Of a stretch of 34,272 nt of DNA, positions 30,209-34,272 are shown in pieces (positions within the stretch are counted from its first letter, which is position 1; each line of letters opens with the position of its first letter). The notes under the pieces were generated by a model, which had not been told where the DNA came from, did not search any database, and saw only the letters and a list, made by a program, of their open reading frames with translations. Position numbers and translations under genes: made by a program. The stretch lies in the NCBI GenBank assembly GCA_947488595.1, contig CANKZI010000027.1, positions 1 to 34,272 of the forward strand, in the 5' to 3' direction. Source of the DNA: Flavobacteriaceae bacterium (lineage in GTDB: Bacteria > Bacteroidota > Bacteroidia > Flavobacteriales > Flavobacteriaceae).

Positions 30209-32959
30209 ATGAAAATTCTTAACAAGTTTTACCCTCATTTTTTAGCCATTTTTGGCTTTGTTATTGTTGCACTTATTTACTTTTATCCTGTATTGCAGGG
30301 CAAAGCTTTGTACCAATCTGATATTGCTCAATATACTGGAATGGCAAAAGAGCAAAATGATTTTAGACAATCAGATAAAGTAGAGCCTTATTGGACGAAT
30401 TCGGCTTTTGGTGGGATGCCTACTTACCAGTTAGGTGCCAATTATCCACACAATTATATAAAAAAATTAGACAGCATATTGCGGTTTTTGCCACGGCCGG
30501 CAGATTATTTATTTCTATATTTTCTAGGGTTTTACGCTTTACTTTTGGTTTTGAAAACCGATCCTTTAAAAGCTTTCATCGGTGCTTTGGCTTTTGGATT
30601 TTCGACTTATTTGATTATCATTTTGGGTGTTGGTCATAACGCCAAAGCCCATGCAATCGCTTATATGCCGCTGGTTGTTGCTGGAACAATTTTGATTTTC
30701 AGAAAAAAATTCGTTGTGGGCGGATTGATTACCATGCTCGCGGTGGCTCTCGAAATCAATGCCAATCACTTTCAAATGACGTATTATTTGCTCATTTTAT
30801 TATTGGTTATTACGATTTATTTCACTTATAAATTCATAAAAGAAAAAGAGTACAAATCGCTTCTAATCGCGTTTGGAACTTTTGCCGTTGCTGGAATTTT
30901 TGCGATTGGTGCGAATGCTGCCAATCTTTTGGCTACAGCCGAATTCACCGAGTTCAGTATTCGTGGTAAAAGCGAATTGACTTTTAATGCCGATGGCTCC
31001 AAAAATAAGACCAGTTCAGCAATGAATTATGATTATATAACCGAATACAGTTATGGAATTGCAGAGAGTTTCAACCTCATTGCACCTAAATTATTTGGTG
31101 GTTCGAACAGTGAACCTTTAGATAAAAAATCTAATGTTGTAAGTTTTTTACAAACGCAACAAATAGCCGAAAATGAATACATTTCCGAAGCGCAAGCCAT
31201 CGAGTATGCTGCGAGTGGAATGCCAACTTATTGGGGAGATCAACCTATAGTTGCAGCGCCAGCTTATATTGGAATCATTGTTTTCTTTCTTTGTGTTTTT
31301 GGATTATTGAATGACAACCGAAAAATAAAATATGTTTTTTTAGCGGGAGCCATTGTTTCATTACTGCTTTCTTGGGGTAAAAATTTCCCGATTTTAACCG
31401 ATTTTTTTATTGAATTTGTTCCGTTTTATGATAAATTCAGGGCCGTTTCATCAGTTCAAGTTGTGTTGGAATTGTGTATTCCGGTTTTGGCGATTATGGG
31501 ATTGCACAGCTTTTTTAAATCAGATAAAAACAAACAATGGCAATCCTTATGGCGATCTGCGGCAGTTGTTTTGGGAATTTTAGTCATTTTATTGCTTTCA
31601 AAAGAACTTTTTGAATTCTCCTCTGTAAACGATGACCAATTGATAAAGTCGATGGATCCCAAATTTGTTGACGCTTTACAATTGGATAGAAAAAGCATGT
31701 ATGTCTATGATTTGCTTCGTTCAGGATTTTTAGTTTTAGTAGCCTTTTTAGTTTTATGGCTTCATATAAAAAACAAGTTATCACAAACATTGACGGTAAT
31801 TTTAATTGGAATTTTAATGGTTGGCGATTTGATTGTAATCGATAAAAATTATCTTGATGCCAAAAAATTCGTTAGCGCCAGAGAAGTCCGTGAACCTTTT
31901 CAGCCAACAGCTGCTGATTTAGAGATTTTGAAAGACACTAGCGTTTACCGTGTTTATGATATTCAAGGCCGATTGCAAGCACGCACTTCTTATTTTCACA
32001 AATCGATAGGTGGTTACAGCGCGGTGCGATCGCGTCGATTGGATCAATTGTTTGAATACCAAATTGAAAAAGATTTGTCGAATTTGGCACAATCAATCGA
32101 TTCAAAAACTTTGATGTTCACAAAAAACAATCAGGTTATTGATGCATTAAATATAAAATACATTATTGTTCCTGTTGAAGGCGGTGAAGTTCCCGTCATC
32201 AATCCTTATGCCAACGGAAATGCTTGGTTTGTGAACGAAGTGCAATTGGTCAATGCTGCCGATGACGAAATGAAAGCTTTGAATAAAACCGATTTGAAGA
32301 AAGTGGCTGTTGTAAATTCCAAATTCAAAGATGATGCTTTATTTAAAAATACAGCTGTTGATAGTTTAGCTTCAATTTCTTTAGCGGTTTATAAACCAAA
32401 TTATCTAAAATATACCAGTTCCAATACCAAAGAAGGCGTTGCGGTATTTTCTGAAATCTATTATCCAAATGGTTGGAAAGTTACTATTGACGGAAAACCA
32501 AGCAATCATTTTCAAGCTGATTTTGTTTTGCGAGCAATGAAAATTCCTGCAGGAAAGCATACCATTGAGTTCAAATTTGAGCCAGATGTAGTAAAAACTG
32601 GAAGTACAATTGCTTTGTTTAGTTCGATAGGAATGTTTATATTAATTTCGTTAGGAATATATTTATTGGCTAGAAAGCATAAAGAATATAATTTAAATAT
32701 AATTTTAAATATTTTGTTCATTTTTGCGGCCATTCATTATTTTTTTGAAAGAATTGCATTTGGTGAAATGTTTATATCATTATTTTTAGTTTTTATGAAT
32801 TCAATTCTGTCTTTTTGGTTATTAAATAAAAAAATATTTTCTAAATTTCTTTACAGAGATAATTTTTCATATACACTTATAATATATTTATTAGTTTTTT
32901 TGTTAATATCAATTTTCATAATGTTTATTTTATTAATAATGTCTATTCTTACTAGCTAA
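30209..32959 (+). CDS. YfhO family polytopic membrane protein with AT-rich C-terminal extension
   Basis: 916 residues. An N-terminal half of about a dozen helices has the YfhO/GT-C style opening (FYPVLQGKALYQSDIAQYTG with acidic first loop, and the PYWTNSAFGGMPTYQLG motif). A soluble periplasmic-type domain follows (about 560-800: SVYRVYDIQGR, IIVPVEGG, FSEIYYPNGWKVTIDGKPSN) and then a final helix. YfhO proteins are thought to use lipid-linked sugars to glycosylate cell-wall or surface polymers. Residues about 825-916 add a run of extra hydrophobic helices coded by sequence far poorer in G+C than the rest. The next gene, a GT4, starts 10 nt downstream, so they are one operon. Confidence 0.9.
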   Translation: MKILNKFYPHFLAIFGFVIVALIYFYPVLQGKALYQSDIAQYTGMAKEQNDFRQSDKVEPYWTNSAFGGMPTYQLGANYPHNYIKKLDSILRFLPRPADYLFLYFLGFYALLLVLKTDPLKAFIGALAFGFSTYLIIILGVGHNAKAHAIAYMPLVVAGTILIFRKKFVVGGLITMLAVALEINANHFQMTYYLLILLLVITIYFTYKFIKEKEYKSLLIAFGTFAVAGIFAIGANAANLLATAEFTEFSIRGKSELTFNADGSKNKTSSAMNYDYITEYSYGIAESFNLIAPKLFGGSNSEPLDKKSNVVSFLQTQQIAENEYISEAQAIEYAASGMPTYWGDQPIVAAPAYIGIIVFFLCVFGLLNDNRKIKYVFLAGAIVSLLLSWGKNFPILTDFFIEFVPFYDKFRAVSSVQVVLELCIPVLAIMGLHSFFKSDKNKQWQSLWRSAAVVLGILVILLLSKELFEFSSVNDDQLIKSMDPKFVDALQLDRKSMYVYDLLRSGFLVLVAFLVLWLHIKNKLSQTLTVILIGILMVGDLIVIDKNYLDAKKFVSAREVREPFQPTAADLEILKDTSVYRVYDIQGRLQARTSYFHKSIGGYSAVRSRRLDQLFEYQIEKDLSNLAQSIDSKTLMFTKNNQVIDALNIKYIIVPVEGGEVPVINPYANGNAWFVNEVQLVNAADDEMKALNKTDLKKVAVVNSKFKDDALFKNTAVDSLASISLAVYKPNYLKYTSSNTKEGVAVFSEIYYPNGWKVTIDGKPSNHFQADFVLRAMKIPAGKHTIEFKFEPDVVKTGSTIALFSSIGMFILISLGIYLLARKHKEYNLNIILNILFIFAAIHYFFERIAFGEMFISLFLVFMNSILSFWLLNKKIFSKFLYRDNFSYTLIIYLLVFLLISIFIMFILLIMSILTS

Positions 32960-32969
32960 ATATCATGAA

Positions 32970-34259
32970 ATGCAAATTGATAAAAAACTATTAATCATCA
33001 CTTATTATTGGCCACCAGCTGGAGGTCCAGGAGTGCAATGGTGGTTGACATTCGTAAACTACTTACCTGATTTCGGCATTCAGCCCATTGTTTATTTTCC
33101 AGACACTGCCACTTATCCAATTATTGACGAAGGCTTGGTTGACCAAGTTTCAAGTAAAGTAATAATTTTAAAACAGAAAATTTGGGAACCTTATAAATTG
33201 GCATCTTTTTTATCAAAAAAAAATACCAAAACCATTAGTTCCGGAATCATTCCAATGCAACGCAAACAGACTTTTTTACAAAAATTATTGCTTTGGGTTC
33301 GCGGCAACTTATTTATTCCAGATGCGCGCGTTTTTTGGGTTAAACCATCAGTAACTTATCTAGCAAATTACATTGAAGCGCACAATATCGAGACCATCAT
33401 TACTTCGGGTCCGCCACACAGTTTGCATTTGATTGGTTTGGCTTTAAAACAGCAATTTAGGTTACAATGGATTGCTGATTTTCGGGATCCTTGGACAACG
33501 ATTGGTTATCATAAATCTTTAAAATTATCGGCTTTTGCTGCTAAAAAACATAAGAATTTAGAACAAAAAGTGCTGCAAAATGCAGATGCGATTTTGGTAA
33601 CAAGCGCGACCACAAAACTGGATTTCGAAAAACGAACCAACCAACCAATAACGATTATCACCAACGGTTTCGATGAGGAGAATGTTGGGGTAATAGATTT
33701 GGATAAAAAGTTTACAATGGCGCATATTGGTTCGTTTTTATCTGAACGCAACCCATTAAATCTCTGGGACGTTTTATCCGAATTAACCAAAACAAATGAT
33801 GATTTTGCCCAAGATTTTGAATTGAAATTGATTGGCGCTATTAGCGAAGAAGTATTACAAAGCATTAATGACTTTAATTTAAGTAAATTTGTAAATAACC
33901 TTGGTTATATTTCTCATAAAGAAGCTATTCTGCAACAAAAAAGCGCGCAAGTTTTATTGCTTGTTGAAATCAATTCTGAAGATACAAAAAGTATTATTCC
34001 AGGAAAATTGTTTGAATATATGGCTGCGCAAAGACCAATTATTGGAATAGGTCCAAAAGACGCAGATTTCGCAGCAATTCTGCACTCAAGTCAAACAGGT
34101 CAATTCTTTTTATATGAAGATAAAGACGATTTAAAAAGTTTAATCTTAAACCATTATCATAAGTTTAAAATACAAGATTTGACTGTCAATGCAAAGGATT
34201 TGATGCAATATTCGCGCAGAAATTTGACAAAAAAACTAGCCGATTTGATTCAAACCTAA
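32970..34259 (+). CDS. GT4 family glycosyltransferase
   Basis: 429 residues, complete. The N-terminal acceptor domain opens LLIITYYWPPAGGPGVQWW (7-25), the classic start of family 4 glycosyltransferases, and contains WIADFRDPW. The C-terminal donor domain has AHIGSFLSERNP and IIPGKLFEYMAAQRPIIGIG, the E-x7-E type nucleotide-sugar site. It is cytoplasmic, retaining, and probably acts in surface polysaccharide or glycoprotein synthesis. It follows YfhO by 10 nt, so a shared glycan pathway is likely. The sugar and acceptor are unknown. Transcription may continue past the window. Confidence 0.9.
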   Translation: MQIDKKLLIITYYWPPAGGPGVQWWLTFVNYLPDFGIQPIVYFPDTATYPIIDEGLVDQVSSKVIILKQKIWEPYKLASFLSKKNTKTISSGIIPMQRKQTFLQKLLLWVRGNLFIPDARVFWVKPSVTYLANYIEAHNIETIITSGPPHSLHLIGLALKQQFRLQWIADFRDPWTTIGYHKSLKLSAFAAKKHKNLEQKVLQNADAILVTSATTKLDFEKRTNQPITIITNGFDEENVGVIDLDKKFTMAHIGSFLSERNPLNLWDVLSELTKTNDDFAQDFELKLIGAISEEVLQSINDFNLSKFVNNLGYISHKEAILQQKSAQVLLLVEINSEDTKSIIPGKLFEYMAAQRPIIGIGPKDADFAAILHSSQTGQFFLYEDKDDLKSLILNHYHKFKIQDLTVNAKDLMQYSRRNLTKKLADLIQT

Positions 34260-34272
34260 CTTCATTTAAATC

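Overview
The window looks like a chromosomal segment of a Flavobacterium-type bacterium (phylum Bacteroidota). The sequence is AT-rich, there are no obvious Shine-Dalgarno sequences, and many genes have the phylum's characteristic -7 promoter element TAnnTTTG. The gene content also fits: a SusE/SusF-like repeat adhesin, lipoproteins ending their signal in SC, a split transketolase, YfhO and DUF4834 proteins. Most of it is an ordinary housekeeping and cell-envelope region. I see no CRISPR array, prophage, insertion sequence or recognisable defence locus.

Layout. 1-2563 (minus): 5' part of a large secreted repeat protein with five SusE/F-like repeats followed by Ig/PKD-like domains, cut by the window edge. 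3381-3689 (minus): tRNA-Lys, tRNA-Lys, tRNA-Leu behind a textbook promoter. 3817-6293: shikimate kinase, a PyrR-like phosphoribosyltransferase and an S4-domain RNA-binding protein on the minus strand, and an FKBP-type lipoprotein. 6368-8251 (minus): transketolase as two genes. 8362-8775: a beheaded family 2 glycosyltransferase. 9107-13444 (minus): an operon of PIG-L deacetylase, a 35-residue membrane peptide and a sodium:solute symporter. 13584-17257 (minus): a small membrane protein, a BamA/TamA-like outer-membrane protein, and a three-gene YtxH / holin-like / glycine-rich membrane cluster. 17365-18228: a decayed AI-2E-type transporter fused by deletion to the tail of an outer-membrane beta-barrel gene. 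18350-20398 (minus): UbiA-type prenyltransferase, Maf and a small MscS channel with overlapping ends. 20541-23865: an exported Tyr/Arg-rich protein and a Kup potassium transporter. 23998-27260: a lipoprotein beta-propeller, RhlE helicase, and two divergent ORFans sharing a perfectly palindromic promoter region. 27654-29740 (minus): an outer-membrane protein coupled to a GNAT-fold protein. 29864-34259 (plus): DUF4834 protein, YfhO membrane protein and a GT4 glycosyltransferase.

How it fits together: the coherent units are the envelope glycan and transport genes (PIG-L/symporter operon, YfhO/GT4 pair), the prenyl/Maf/MscS operon and the YtxH stress-type membrane cluster. The features most worth a second look are the unannotated 35-residue membrane peptide between the deacetylase and the symporter, the palindromic divergent promoter at 26967-27000, the gene relics at 8362 and 17365-18228, and the very AT-rich membrane extension on YfhO. 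I found no strong evidence of a wholly new multi-gene system.
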